This document shows positions 1-11,857 of a DNA stretch of 64,000 bases, in pieces. The position numbers and the translations under genes were made by a program. The stretch covers positions 22,003,822 to 22,067,821 of the forward strand of contig CM022671.1 of assembly GCA_012295275.1 (NCBI GenBank). The letters are read 5' to 3'. This stretch comes from Chrysomallon squamiferum. Taxonomy: Eukaryota; Mollusca; Gastropoda; Neomphalida; Peltospiridae. How positions within the stretch are numbered: the first letter of the stretch is position 1; each line of letters begins with the position of its first letter. The notes below the pieces were generated by a model, which was not told where the DNA came from, searched no databases, and saw only the letters and a list, made by a program, of their open reading frames with translations.

Positions 1-62
1 CCTCATCGGTCGAAGGGACATAAATCTCGTATGTATAATGTTTTCGAGATTATCTCAACAAC
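1..62 (+). repeat. Dispersed repeat, copy 1 (copy 2 at 7,778-7,838)
   Basis: The first ~60 bases match 7,778-7,838 in the same orientation at roughly 80 percent. Both copies contain AAGGGACATAAATCTC followed by a similar TAAT-TTTTCG-ATTATCTCA tail. The copy is cut by the window edge, so its true start is unknown. Family not recognised. Confidence 0.55.
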
Positions 63-564
63 AGCCGTCAAAAAAGAATCTTGCAGGTTTTTCTTTCTGG
101 TACAAAAAGTCGTAAAAGAATAAGTCACCTTTCCATGCCATGTTGAGAAACGTTGATTATAAGAATTTTTTCACTTTAAGAAACTAATAATATTATTCAT
201 TTTTATTATCATTATTATTTTTCTATGTAAAAATTGTTTTATTTTATTTTACATATCTAACAGTGGATAGTAAAGGAACGTTTCTACTTAAAAATGAATT
301 AATTAAAAGAAACAAACAGAATATATTACACCAAAAATTTTTATATTTTGAAACATTTATTAAACTATCAGGAAATTGTACCTTAACATAATTTGATTGA
401 AAAACATCATCATGCATGAACCGTATTATGTCTAATTCCAGAAGGAAATCCGATTGATTTGAATATTTAGTGTCTCTTGCATAACTGTTAAGAAAAGGAA
501 CAACGACTGATGTATGTTGTATATAATTATTAGTAAGGACGAAAATCGATCGGCTGAAGACCAT

Positions 565-930
565 ACATTTGAGTCTTCGGGGAAAGGACCTGGAACCTGG
601 TATAATATTTCCCGCCTTCGTTTCCTCTCCGAGAGCATCTGGAATTTTCTGTTGATGACCCTATTTTTGAACTCACTGGAAGCACTTGGAAAGTGGCTTT
701 GCGTGGATTAGTCAGCGAGGGATCCCAGAATGTGGACCATAGGATGAAAGCGGATTAACCGATCCGCCCAGACTCTGTCTTGGACTCGTAGAAATGTGGA
801 TTTGAGGCAGAAAGATGGTTCACCGATTTGCTGAATCTTCAGGGAAAGGACCTCAGTTTTGTATAGCTTTCCTACTGAGGCCTTTGACTTTCCTTGGATT
901 CCTTTGTTGATGTTTGGAGGGAAGACCTGC
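565..930. repeat. Decayed tandem duplication, ~260 bp period
   Basis: GGGGAAAGGACCT near 579-591 and AGGGAAAGGACCT near 841-853 sit in similar contexts (GAGTCTTC versus GAATCTTC just upstream). Each is followed by similar but gapped sequence ending in TGTTGATG. This suggests an old tandem duplication of about 260 bp. The stretch is richer in GC than its surroundings, so it may be a degraded coding or transposon fragment. No intact reading frame supports a gene. Confidence 0.35.
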
Positions 931-1133
931 CAAAGTCCTTACCTTCGATCCCGTTGGTATCAGTGAAGGATGTCAGCTATATTACATATGAAACACCATA
1001 TAATAATCCTAAGTTTTAATATGTTCTTTTGTATTTGCCTTTTTGAAGAACCTGTCATTTTACCATAAGATATAAATATATTTGGTAAAAAGGAAATAAA
1101 AATGTTTATCAGATATAGAGTTTCTTAGTTCAC

Positions 1134-1206
<73 letters not shown>

Positions 1207-1230
1207 ATAAAATAAAATAAAATAAAATTG
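1134..1230. repeat. (AAT)n microsatellite plus AAAAT pentamers
   Basis: An uninterrupted ATA/AAT run spans about 1,134-1,200 and continues as AAAAT pentamers. It produces a spurious poly-tyrosine reading frame on the minus strand. Confidence 0.9.
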
Positions 1231-2329
1231 TTTTAAAATAAAATAAAAAATAATAATCCATGTGCAATGACATAAAGACAAAATAAAAATGAATGTAAAT
1301 AAATAAAAAATAATCCTAAAACGACCTGTCAACGTAAATTGGAAGGAAAACAGTCTAATCGAGTTGCATTGTTTTTGAGAAAATAATCATATGAAAAGGG
1401 AAAAACAACAACCACAGACTTTAGATAATCACGGTTCTGGGAATTAAGGAAAGAAAATTTTAAAAATGAGAGAAAATATTATGATTATTCTAGATGAAGA
1501 AATAGGGAGCGATGACTAATTTGCCGTCTTTATAAACAAATGTTTTTGGGATGATTCATCACATTTATTTGTGGGCGTTATTTTGTACATAGTTTATGTT
1601 TTGAATAAGTTTTTTTAAAAGGGACTGCTATAGCGTTTAAATATGAGGCTGCTACAGTCAAAACACTGAAAATTACCTGTATATGAGACAGTCTGCGTTT
1701 TTTTTTTTTTGATTTTTGATTTTTGATTTTTTTTTTTTTTTATCTTTTATTAATTTGTTTTTTTTTTTTTTTTAATGGTTCAAGATATAAATTTTCAAAA
1801 TACAAATTCTTCGTTCTTATATATCTTACATTTTATTATGGAAATCTCCACGGCTGACGGAATTAACCGAGGAGTTCCGAACAACAAAATGACGTCAATA
1901 ATAGAAAATCGTCACGGTGGGCAGCCATTGTCATTGTCATGTAGTTTTTCGCTTGTTAGAAATTTATACATTTAAGGTAGGAAATAATCATTATTTCTTG
2001 TAATATTTTGATAAAGTATAAGAAACAAATTATAGATTATATTAGAATAATTTAGAATTTCTTCGGAAGTGGCGGAAGTTTCTAATTTGTTGAGATGTAT
2101 AAGTTTATGAACCAATCAAACAAACTCATCAAAGTTTTAGAGAATATTAAACTAGATTAACCTTACATAAACACATATCATACCATATTTAAGCATTTAG
2201 ACGTATATTACATCAAATAACAACAAACATAATTATCATGTAGTTCATAGAAAATGAATGAATATTTATATATAAATGTCAGAGTGGTTTTACTCCATGC
2301 ATATGTCTTTATGTATGAGTTAATCCTTG

Positions 2330-5300
2330 TTAATGTGTTTAGTATCTATTAGCATATTTGTGTTCTGTATCTGTTTTTATATTTGTGTTCATTAGTGTCT
2401 GTGTTTCCATTTGTTTTATGTATATCTGTTTGTATTTGTGTTATGTCTTTCTGTATTTATATTTGTGTTATGTATATCTGTCTTTATATTTGAGTTCATG
2501 TTTATCTGTATTTATAATTGTGTTCATGGGTATCTTTGCTGATGTGTGTGTTCAGGTGTATCTGTGTTTATACATGTTCATGCGTGTATGTTTATATTTG
2601 TGTCTGTTTCTGTGTTTCTATTTGTGTCTGTATGTGTGTTTGTATTTGATGTCTGTCTCTCTGTGTTTCTATTTTGTGTCTTATGTATCTGTGTTTATAT
2701 TTGTGTTCTTGTCTGTGTTCAAGTTTATGTATTCATCTTTATCCATGTTCATCTGTTTCTGAATTTATATTAATGTGTCCATCTGTATCTGTGTGTATGC
2801 GTTTACATTTGTGTCTGTATCTCTCTTTATATTTGTGTTCTGTCTATATTTGTATCTTTGTTTATAACTTTGTGTGTTATGTGTGTCAGTGTTTTATTTG
2901 TGTTCTTGCCCATCTGTTTATATGTATTTTCAGATGTACATGTGTTTATATTTCTATTTATGTATATCTGTGTTTCTGTGTGTCTTTGTTTTATCTGTGC
3001 TTATGTTTTTCTCCATGTGTATGGTTTAAGTTTGTTTTCAAATATGTGTTTATATTTGTGTCTTATATTTGTATCTTTGTGTCCATGTATATCTACATTA
3101 CTCTATATATGTATATATGTTTATATTTGTTTTCAAGCATGTGAGTGTTTATGTGTTTGTGCTGTTACCTGTGTCTGTGTTTATATTTGTCTTCATGTAT
3201 CTGTATTTATATTTGTATTCATGTGTTGTATTTGTATTTGTCTTTCATGTATTTGTGTTTGTATTTGTCTCCATGTATATCTGTATTTATTTTTGTCTTC
3301 ATGTGCCTGTGTTTGTATTTGTCTTCATGTGTAACTGTATTTGTATTTGTCTTCATGTGTCTGTGTTTGTATTTGTCTTCATGTGTCTGTGTTTGTATTT
3401 GTCTTCATGTGTAACTGTGTTATATTTGTCTTCATGTGTAACTGTTTATATTTGTCTTCATGTGTCTGTGTTTGTATTTGTCTTCATGTGTAACTGTGTT
3501 TGTATTTGTCTTCATGTGTAACTGTGTTTATATTTGTATTAATGTGTAACTGTGTTTATATTTGTCTTCATGTGTCTGTGTTTGTATTTGTCTTCATGTG
3601 TAACTGTGTTTGTATTTGTCTTCATGTGTCTGTGTTTGTATTTGTCTTCATGTGTAACTGTGTTTGTATTTGTCTTCATGTGTATCTGTGTTTGTATTTG
3701 TCTTCATGTGTTCATGTGTATCTGTGTTTGTATTTGTCTTCATGTGTATCTGTGTTTGTATTTGTCTTCATGTGTCTGTGTTTATATTTGTCTTCATATG
3801 TCTATGTTTGTATTTGTCTTCATGTGTCTGTGTTTCTATTTGTCTTCATGTGTATCTGTGTTTGTATTTGTCTTCATGTGTATTTGTGTTTGTATTTGTC
3901 TTCATGTGTAACTGTATTTTTATTTGTCTTCATGTGTCTGTGTTTGTATTTTCTTCATGTGTATCTGTGTTTGTATTTGTCTTCATTTGTATTTGTCTTC
4001 ATGTGTATCTATGTTTGTATTTGTCTTCATGTGTAACTGTTTATATTTGTCTTCATGTGTAACTGTGTTTATATTTGTCTTCATGTGTAACTGTGTTTAT
4101 ATTTGTCTTCATATGTAACTGTGTTTATATTTATCTTCATGTGTCTGTGTTTGTATTTGTCTTCATGTGTAACTGTGTTTGTAATTGTCTTCATGTGTCT
4201 GTGTTTATATTTGTCTTCATATGTCTGTGTTTGTATTTGTCTTCATGTGTCTGTGTTTGTATTTGTCTTCATGTGTATCTGTGTTTGTATTTGTCTTCAT
4301 GTGTCTGTGTTTGTATTTGTCTTCATGTGTCTGTGTTTATATTTGTCTTCATGTGTATCTGAGTTTGTATTTGTCTTCATGTGTAACTGTATTTTTATTT
4401 GTCTTCATGTGTATCTGTGTTTGTATTTGTCTTCATGTGTAGCTGTGTTTGTATTTGTCTTCATGTGTCTGTGTTTTTATTTGTTTGTCTTCATGTGTCT
4501 GTGTTTGTATTTGTCTTTATTTGTAACTGGGTTTATATTTGTCTTCATGTGTCTGTGTTTGTATTTGTCTTCATGTGTAACTGTGTTTATATTTGTCTTC
4601 ATGTGTCTGTGTTTGAATTTGTCTTCATGTGTCTGTGTTTATATGTGTCTTCATATGTAACTGTGTTTATATTTGTCTTCATGTGTCTCTGTTTTGTTTG
4701 TCTTCATGTTTATCTGTGTTTGTATTTGTCTTCATGTGTCTGTGTTTGTATTTGTCTTCATGTGTATCTGTGTTTATATTTGTCTTCTTATATGTCTGTG
4801 TTTGTATTTGTCTTCATGTGTATCTGTGTTTATATTTGTCTTCATGTGTATCTGTGTTTATATTTGTCTTCATATGTCTGTGTTTGTATTTGTCTTCATA
4901 TGTAACTGTGTTTGTATTTGTCTTCATGTGTATCTGTGTTTATATTTGTCTTCATATGTCTGTGTTTGTATTTGTCTTCATGTGTCTGTGTTTTTATTTG
5001 TCTTCATGTGTATCTGTGTTTGTATTTGTCTTCATGTGTCTGTGTTTGTATTTGTCTTCATGTGTAACTGTGTTTATATATGTCTTCATGTGTATCTGTG
5101 TTTATGTTTGTCTTCATGTGTATCTGTGTTTGTATTTGTCTTCATGTGTAACTGTGTTTGTATTTGTCTTCATGTGTCTGTGTTTATATATGTCTTCATG
5201 TGTATCTGTGTTTGTATTTGTCTTCATGTGTAACTGTGTTTGTATTTGTCTTCATGTGTCTGTGCTTATATTTGTCTTCATATATATCTGTGTTTGTATT

Positions 5301-5830
5301 TGTCTTGATGTGTCTGTGTTTGTATTTGTCTTGATGTGTCTGTGTTTGTATTTGTCTTCATGTGTAACTGTGTTTGTATTTGTCTTCATACATATCTGTG
5401 TTTTATATTTGTCTTCATGTGTATCTGTGTTTATATTTTTCTTCATGTATCTGTGTTTGTATTTGTCTTCATATGTCTGTCTTTGTATTTGTGTTATGTG
5501 TATCTGTCTTTATATTTGTGTCATGTGTATGTTGCTACTTGTGTTTATGTATATGTTTATATTAGTGTTATGTGTATATATTTATATTTGTGTTATGTGT
5601 GTCTGTGTTTATATTTGTATTATGTATATCTGTGTTTATATTTGTGTTATGTGTATCTGTGTTTATATTCATGTTCATATGTATTTGTGCTCCTAATTTT
5701 GTTATCTGTCTCAATGTTCATATTTGTGTAATAAAATTATATGTAATTAATTTTTGTTATGTATATCTGTCTTTATATTTGTGGTATGTGCATTAGTGTT
5801 TATTCCCTGTTTATGTTTGTTTATAGATTT
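2330..5830. repeat. Large GT-rich minisatellite array
   Basis: About 3.5 kb of tandem repeats. The homogeneous centre (about 3,180-5,480, some 85 units) has the core TTTGTCTTCATGTGT followed by CTG, AACTG or ATCTG and then TGTTT(G/A)TAT. This gives two monomer lengths, 26 and 28 bp. The flanks (2,330-3,180 and 5,480-5,830) hold diverged units based on TGTGTTATGTGTATCTG. The plus strand is almost free of stop codons, so it shows long Val/Phe/Cys/Leu reading frames (up to 355 codons). I treat these as artefacts: they repeat in several frames, have no gene-like start and shift frame whenever the monomer length changes. A transcribed array cannot be excluded. Confidence 0.95.
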
Positions 5831-5860
5831 GTTATCTTTATCAATGTTCATATGTGTGTG

Positions 5861-5893
<33 letters not shown>

Positions 5894-6741
5894 TTTATTT
5901 TGTTTCATTTTTTAATTGTGTATTGGTGTTTGTTTTTTGATTTGTCCTTTATATATATATATATATGTATGTATTTTTTTTGTATTTTTGTGTCAATCTA
6001 TGTTTAGACTTTTACATAAAGACATGTAATTTCATATATATATTGATGCACATTCAGATACACATATTAACAAAATGAAAAAAAAAATAAATAAAATAAA
6101 AAAACCACTCTTAGGAAACACTATTTCTAGTATTAATAAAATCTGTTACAACACTATAAGTAAGTGAAAAACCAGATGAAATGACATCAGCTGTCCATTG
6201 TGTAAGTAAGAGGTTCTAGATCGTAATTGATTTCAAACTGGGTATCTAGGAAACAATCAAACTGGGTATTTGTAATATAATAATTAATGAAGTTCTTTTA
6301 TCCGATCTATTATTTTGGTGAACCAGCAAAATTTGCATCCAAATCTTTTCCTTTGATTTCATGTTTTGACTGATGCTTCAAAATTTTACTTTTTCTATAG
6401 AACACAACTGCTCTTCTTATTTATTTATTGATTTTTAATTTTCCAGAATTCTTTAATAAAAAAGATAAATAAAATAAAATGAAAAAAATAAAAAATAAAA
6501 AATAAAATAAAATAAATAAAAATAAAATAAAATAAACATAAACATAAACATAAACATAAACATAAATCATATATGTAAATACATAATCTGTTAAAAAGGT
6601 ATAAGTTAAAAGTATAAGTATAAATTATTAAATAATCAAATAATAAACTAATTATTTATAAAGTGCTGAATAAGAATGTAAATAAATAAATAAGTATTAA
6701 TTAAAAAAAATACTAATACTAATATAAATATTAACACAATA

Positions 6742-6778
<37 letters not shown>

Positions 6779-7260
6779 ATAATAATAATAATGATAATGA
6801 TAATAAGAAGAAGAAGAAGAAGAAGAAGATTTTATATTTGCTGAATATATAGAACTGTATTTAGGTTAGTGCTAAATAAGCAAATAGTAAAAATAATAAA
6901 CAAATTAAAAATTAATCTTAATTACAATTATTTTGATAATGTTTTGTGAATTAAATATGAAAATATTAAAATAAATAATAAAAATAAAAACAAATAATAA
7001 ATTAAAAATTATTATTATTTACAAATTTTATGTTTTTGATAATGAAATTCGATATTATTTTTTATTTAAAACTGATATATTTTTCCTGCTTGTGTTCTAT
7101 GGAAAAATCAAAATTCTTTTCAGTTTTCATTTTTTTTTTTTTTTTTTTAATTATAAGTTTACTTTATTAATTTTTTCATTTTTTTTTTAATCATTATTCC
7201 TCACCATGTATGGAAAATTTAAATATTTAAATTTTTTAATTAATTTTAATTGTACAAACT
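5831..7260. other. AT-rich stretch with compound microsatellites
   Basis: No gene is visible. Contents are GT repeats (5,850-5,893), TA repeats (5,950-5,966), AAAT-type simple sequence with an AAACAT hexamer run (about 6,440-6,565) and a compound (ACT)n-(AAT)n-(AAG)n microsatellite (about 6,743-6,828). Extended A- and T-rich sequence follows, including a poly-T run near 7,131-7,149. Confidence 0.7.
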
Positions 7261-7310
7261 TTTATTAAATGTACCTAAAATGCAGCAACAGTGAGTCACC
7301 TGGTGAGTGA

Positions 7311-7430
7311 TGACACCCCCACCTTAGGTGGGTTAACATGGATTAACTCAGACTTGTCAGTGAGTTAACTGCCCCACCTCAGAGTGGCTAATACAGATTA
7401 ACTCATACTTGAAAATGAGTTAACTGGGAG
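7311..7430. repeat. Two tandem ~58 bp units, each a perfect hairpin
   Basis: TTAACTCA (7,343-7,350) pairs with TGAGTTAA (7,361-7,368), and TTAACTCAT (7,398-7,406) pairs with ATGAGTTAA (7,415-7,423). Each hairpin follows a CACCT(T/C)AG-type block, and a third CACCTTAGGTG block follows at about 7,438. The unit is therefore tandemly repeated with ~58 bp spacing. It may be a small palindromic repeat family. No protein or known RNA family is recognised. Confidence 0.65.
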
Positions 7431-8124
7431 ACTGTTCACCTTAGGTGCAGAAAACATTATTGTCTTAGATATAGAAAACAATGCAATATTTTTATTGTTT
7501 GGAACAGAAAAAAACTAGAATAATATTATGAGTGACACAGAGAACATTGCAATATTGTCATCATTAGATTTATGTACAAAAAGTTCTGAAATAAAATCAT
7601 GTTGGGATAAAGAAAAGAATGATTATCTTTACATTTAAATAATAAAATTTATTTTGCCTGTACTATAATAAAATTATATTTTGATAATATTATCAGTGTT
7701 AGCTATTGTTACTGCTGTTGTTATTAATACGTTATTGGTGATTTTTTTTTTAACTCTTAAGGTACAAAATTATTTCTTCATTGGCGTAAGGGACATAAAT
7801 CTCATAGGTTTAATATTTTCGGAATTATCTCATCAAAACGCTTTTAAAAGACTGAGTCCAAAAGCGTTACCAAATTTTGGGGATTTTTATTATTATTATT
7901 TTATTTATTTATTAATTTAAAAAATAATATGTTAAATTACTGAACGATTTTAACGTAACAAGAAAATTGTTTATTTTTCAAAATGCCTCGTTAGTTATGC
8001 CTTAAAGATGCTTTAATCGCTCTAAAGGAATGGCCGTAACTAGACTCTTTTTTAAATGAGGCAAAAACACTTAAACCCTAAGCGACGCGTAGCAAAAAAA
8101 AAAAAATTATTATTAATTATCGCT
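7431..8124. other. Gene-free stretch with dispersed repeat copy 2
   Basis: Contains the second copy of the window-start repeat (7,778-7,838) and, at 8,030-8,065, the left member of an inverted motif pair (partner at 9,909-9,933). A short open frame at 7,681-7,920 crosses the repeat and looks accidental. Confidence 0.5.
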
Positions 8125-8184
8125 CCGGGACGTAGAAAATCCTATTTTGTGTACTACTGGTTTGCCGGATTATGAATGTCCCGG
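8125..8184. mobile_element. Small foldback element, copy A (MITE-like)
   Basis: Starts with CCGGGACGTAGA and ends with GTCCCGG, making a ~60 bp imperfect palindrome (inner arms AATCC and GGATT). Its left end is the same motif as the termini of the hairpin at 9,532-9,621. The two are probably copies of one short palindromic element. No transposase or clear target-site duplication was seen. Confidence 0.45.
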
Positions 8185-8462
8185 GAAGCAGAAGGAACTC
8201 ATTGGTTCATGTGTTTTGCGTTGAAGAGTGAGTCGTGTTTTCTTTACCAACGATAGCAGTTGAGCAGATGATTGTGTGTGTGTGCGTGCGTGCGTGCGTG
8301 TGTGTGTGTGTGTTCTTTTCTTTTATTGTTATTTCTTCTTTTTCTCCTCAGTTTTGTTTTATTTCGCTCGCATTGGTGTCTACTATTTTAAAGGATTATT
8401 GTCCTGGGTAGTATTTTTATATGTTAATTTATATTTTAATCTATATAACGTTTTGCATCGAA

Positions 8463-8652
8463 ATGGGAAACTGTCTGAGATTTAAAATAATGACATCTGA
8501 AATCTCCAATCTGACAAAGAACCACGACGCTGTGCCCGACGGTTTGTTAGCCGAGATTCCTCATTTTAGTGCCATCAGCATGGTACTATACCGACAACGC
8601 CACAAAACCTTACCCCTCCTACCCCAGACAAGACAGGAAATTAACATGGAAG
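8463..8652 (+). CDS. Possible first coding exon, MGNCL start (weak)
   Basis: ATG at 8,463 opens a frame beginning MGNCLRFKIMTSEISNLTKN, which runs 63 codons plus one base to a consensus donor (AAG|GTGAGT at 8,652/8,653). Gly-2 and Cys-4 resemble an N-myristoylation and palmitoylation signal, as found at the start of RNF11 and other membrane-anchored proteins. The rest does not look like RNF11 and I recognise no domain. No matching downstream exon was found, and the segment lies between inverted repeat motifs (8,030-9,933). It may be a transposon-borne or pseudogene fragment. Confidence 0.22.
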
Positions 8653-8960
8653 GTGAGTGGACCTGTACCGAGGGAGGATCTCCTTTTCTGCGCCAAGATG
8701 AAGGGACAAAAGTCAATATTGTTGTTCGGGACAGACAAAAACCTGGAGTTGTTATATAAGTCAAGCTGCAACAGTTAGATGATCCCTGGCAAGTTCAGAC
8801 ACGAAAATACGAGCTATCGAAGCCTGAATCCAGTCTCTGGAAGACGAGTTGATCAACCACAACATCTCAGACACTGACTACACTGACCACATCGGAGAGC
8901 TTTTGCATTTTAACACAAAGCTGCGAGAATCAACGGAAATATTATTTAAAATAAATCACC
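8653..8960 (+). pseudogene. Coding-like but interrupted stretch
   Basis: GC content is clearly above the local background. One frame reads IQSLEDELINHNISDTDYTD, then HIGELLHFNTKLREST, over about 8,827-8,945. It is preceded by an in-frame TGA at 8,824-8,826, with another TGA further upstream. The amphipathic acidic residue pattern looks like real protein sequence, perhaps a retroelement or lost exon. The family is not recognised. Confidence 0.3.
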
Positions 8961-9531
8961 TTCGTTTGCTTTTCTTCTTGATTTTTTCTTTCTTTCTTTC
9001 TTTCTTTCTTTATTTATTTACAATTTTTTTATTTTTTTTTTTTTTTATTTATTTATTTATTCTGTGTTTTCTGTTGTTCTTTCATGTATATATTTCTCTT
9101 TGAATATTTAATTTCTTGTATAATCTTGTCATAGTTGTAGTTGTCATTGTTGTTATACTGTCGTTATTGTATGTTTTGCGTTCAAAATGAGTCGTGGACC
9201 TGAATTATGGATAAAAAAATGTTATGCTATTTTAAATTGAACTGTTTGTTGTATTAACATATACAAATCAAAAGACAGACTTAGATACAGAGAGACAGAC
9301 TCACAGACAGACGACGTACGGGCAGAAGATTCACACCAGAGCCGTTAAAACTTGGGTATAGTTGTATATCATTTTACAATTTTGTTTTATTTTATTTATT
9401 TGTAATACGAACAACATAACCACTGAAATGAACTCTTAGTGCTAACAACTGCACTATGGTACAGAATTAGTTCGGTTGTTACCTTTTGACTGCACACACC
9501 GTCAGCCAGGTAAAAGGGCAAATAACGAGTA

Positions 9532-9621
9532 CCGGGACGTAGATGGATCCTAATTAGTAAACAACAACAACAACGCAGAAATCATTTTAGGACCATTTAT
9601 ACAAGTTTATCTACGTCCCGG
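9532..9621. mobile_element. Small foldback element, copy B (MITE-like)
   Basis: Perfect 13 bp terminal inverted repeats: CCGGGACGTAGAT (9,532-9,544) and ATCTACGTCCCGG (9,609-9,621). Inside the ends the arms continue with TGG(A/T)CCTAA, offset by an extra 13 bases in the right arm. The ~90 bp element has no coding capacity. It resembles copy A at 8,125-8,184. Confidence 0.6.
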
Positions 9622-10139
9622 CCATAATCAAAAACATTTGGGCGAGGAGACTTGAAAGACGCAAAATCTCGATTCTAACCATTTACTGATTGATGTCTGA
9701 TGTCTTTGAAGTCAGTTATGTCTTTCATCGCAGCGATTTCGGTAGACTTCAAACGGTAACCGTAGACATAAACGAATTCATTCAGAGGATATCTTTTCTA
9801 TCGGAATAAGATTTATATTTTATATTTTTAAAATAAAACTTTTGTATAAAAAAAAAATATTAAAAATCAAAAATCAAAAATCAATTTCGGTATGAGGAAT
9901 TTGCTTCATTTGCCTCAATGTAGTTACGGCCATGAAAGGGTTGTCTTTGTATGAACAGATTTAGCTTCGCTTTTCATGATCAGTTCAACGTTGTTCATAT
10001 AGACTGAAAAAGTATGTATATTTGAAACTATAACTTATCTTAATCAGTTCATAATACTTAATACTTACTTTTTAATTTTAATTTTATTTATTATTATTAC
10101 TATTATTTTGAAATTATTAATTTTATTAATAAACAACTG

Positions 10140-10240
10140 TAGAAATATACGCTAAAACAGCCTCAAAGACGGACCATGGAGAATCGTTCCTGAAACCAAA
10201 CGCGTCTGATTTGAGTGTGAAACACTAACCGACCGGCCAC
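10140..10240 (-). mobile_element. tRNA-derived SINE head fragment
   Basis: Read on the minus strand from 10,240, the sequence GTGGCCGGTCGGTTAGTG matches a tRNA box A region. About 40 bases on, GGTTTCAGGAACGATTCTCC resembles a disrupted box B. The intervening TTTCACACTC block looks like an anticodon arm. It is too divergent for a functional tRNA. A fragment of a tRNA-derived SINE is the simplest reading. Confidence 0.45.
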
Positions 10241-11755
<1,515 letters not shown>

Positions 11756-11814
11756 ACAATGTTTATTTTTGAAGAATTTGATAACGGACGCTTTTTGTCT
11801 CCAGGATAACAAAA

Positions 11815-11857
<43 letters not shown>

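Larger units (their letters stand above)
1..2330. other. Gene-free AT-rich stretch
   Basis: I see no supported gene here. The stretch holds a dispersed repeat copy (1-62), a slightly GC-richer decayed duplication (about 565-930), an AAT/ATA microsatellite (1,134-1,200) running into AAAAT pentamers to about 1,230, and poly-T runs with a short GATTTTT repeat near 1,700-1,775. Short ORFs at 432-711 on both strands overlap each other and match no family I recognise. Confidence 0.6.
8030..9933. repeat. Inverted motif pair bracketing 1.9 kb
   Basis: ATGGCCGTAACTA then ATGAGGCAAA at 8,030-8,065 reappears inverted at 9,909-9,933 (13 of 13 bases for the first block). The pair brackets both small foldback elements, the MGNCL exon candidate and the coding-like fragment. 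It may mark a larger decayed DNA transposon or two opposed copies of one repeat. Confidence 0.45.

Noticed and set aside
2358-5731. Many long plus-strand reading frames (up to 355 codons) rich in Val, Phe, Cys and Leu
   Set aside because: They are translations of the GT-rich minisatellite in all three frames, without a gene-like start, domain or splice structure.
2330-5830. Possible CRISPR-like array because of regular repeats
   Set aside because: Units are contiguous tandem repeats with no unique spacers, in a eukaryotic context.
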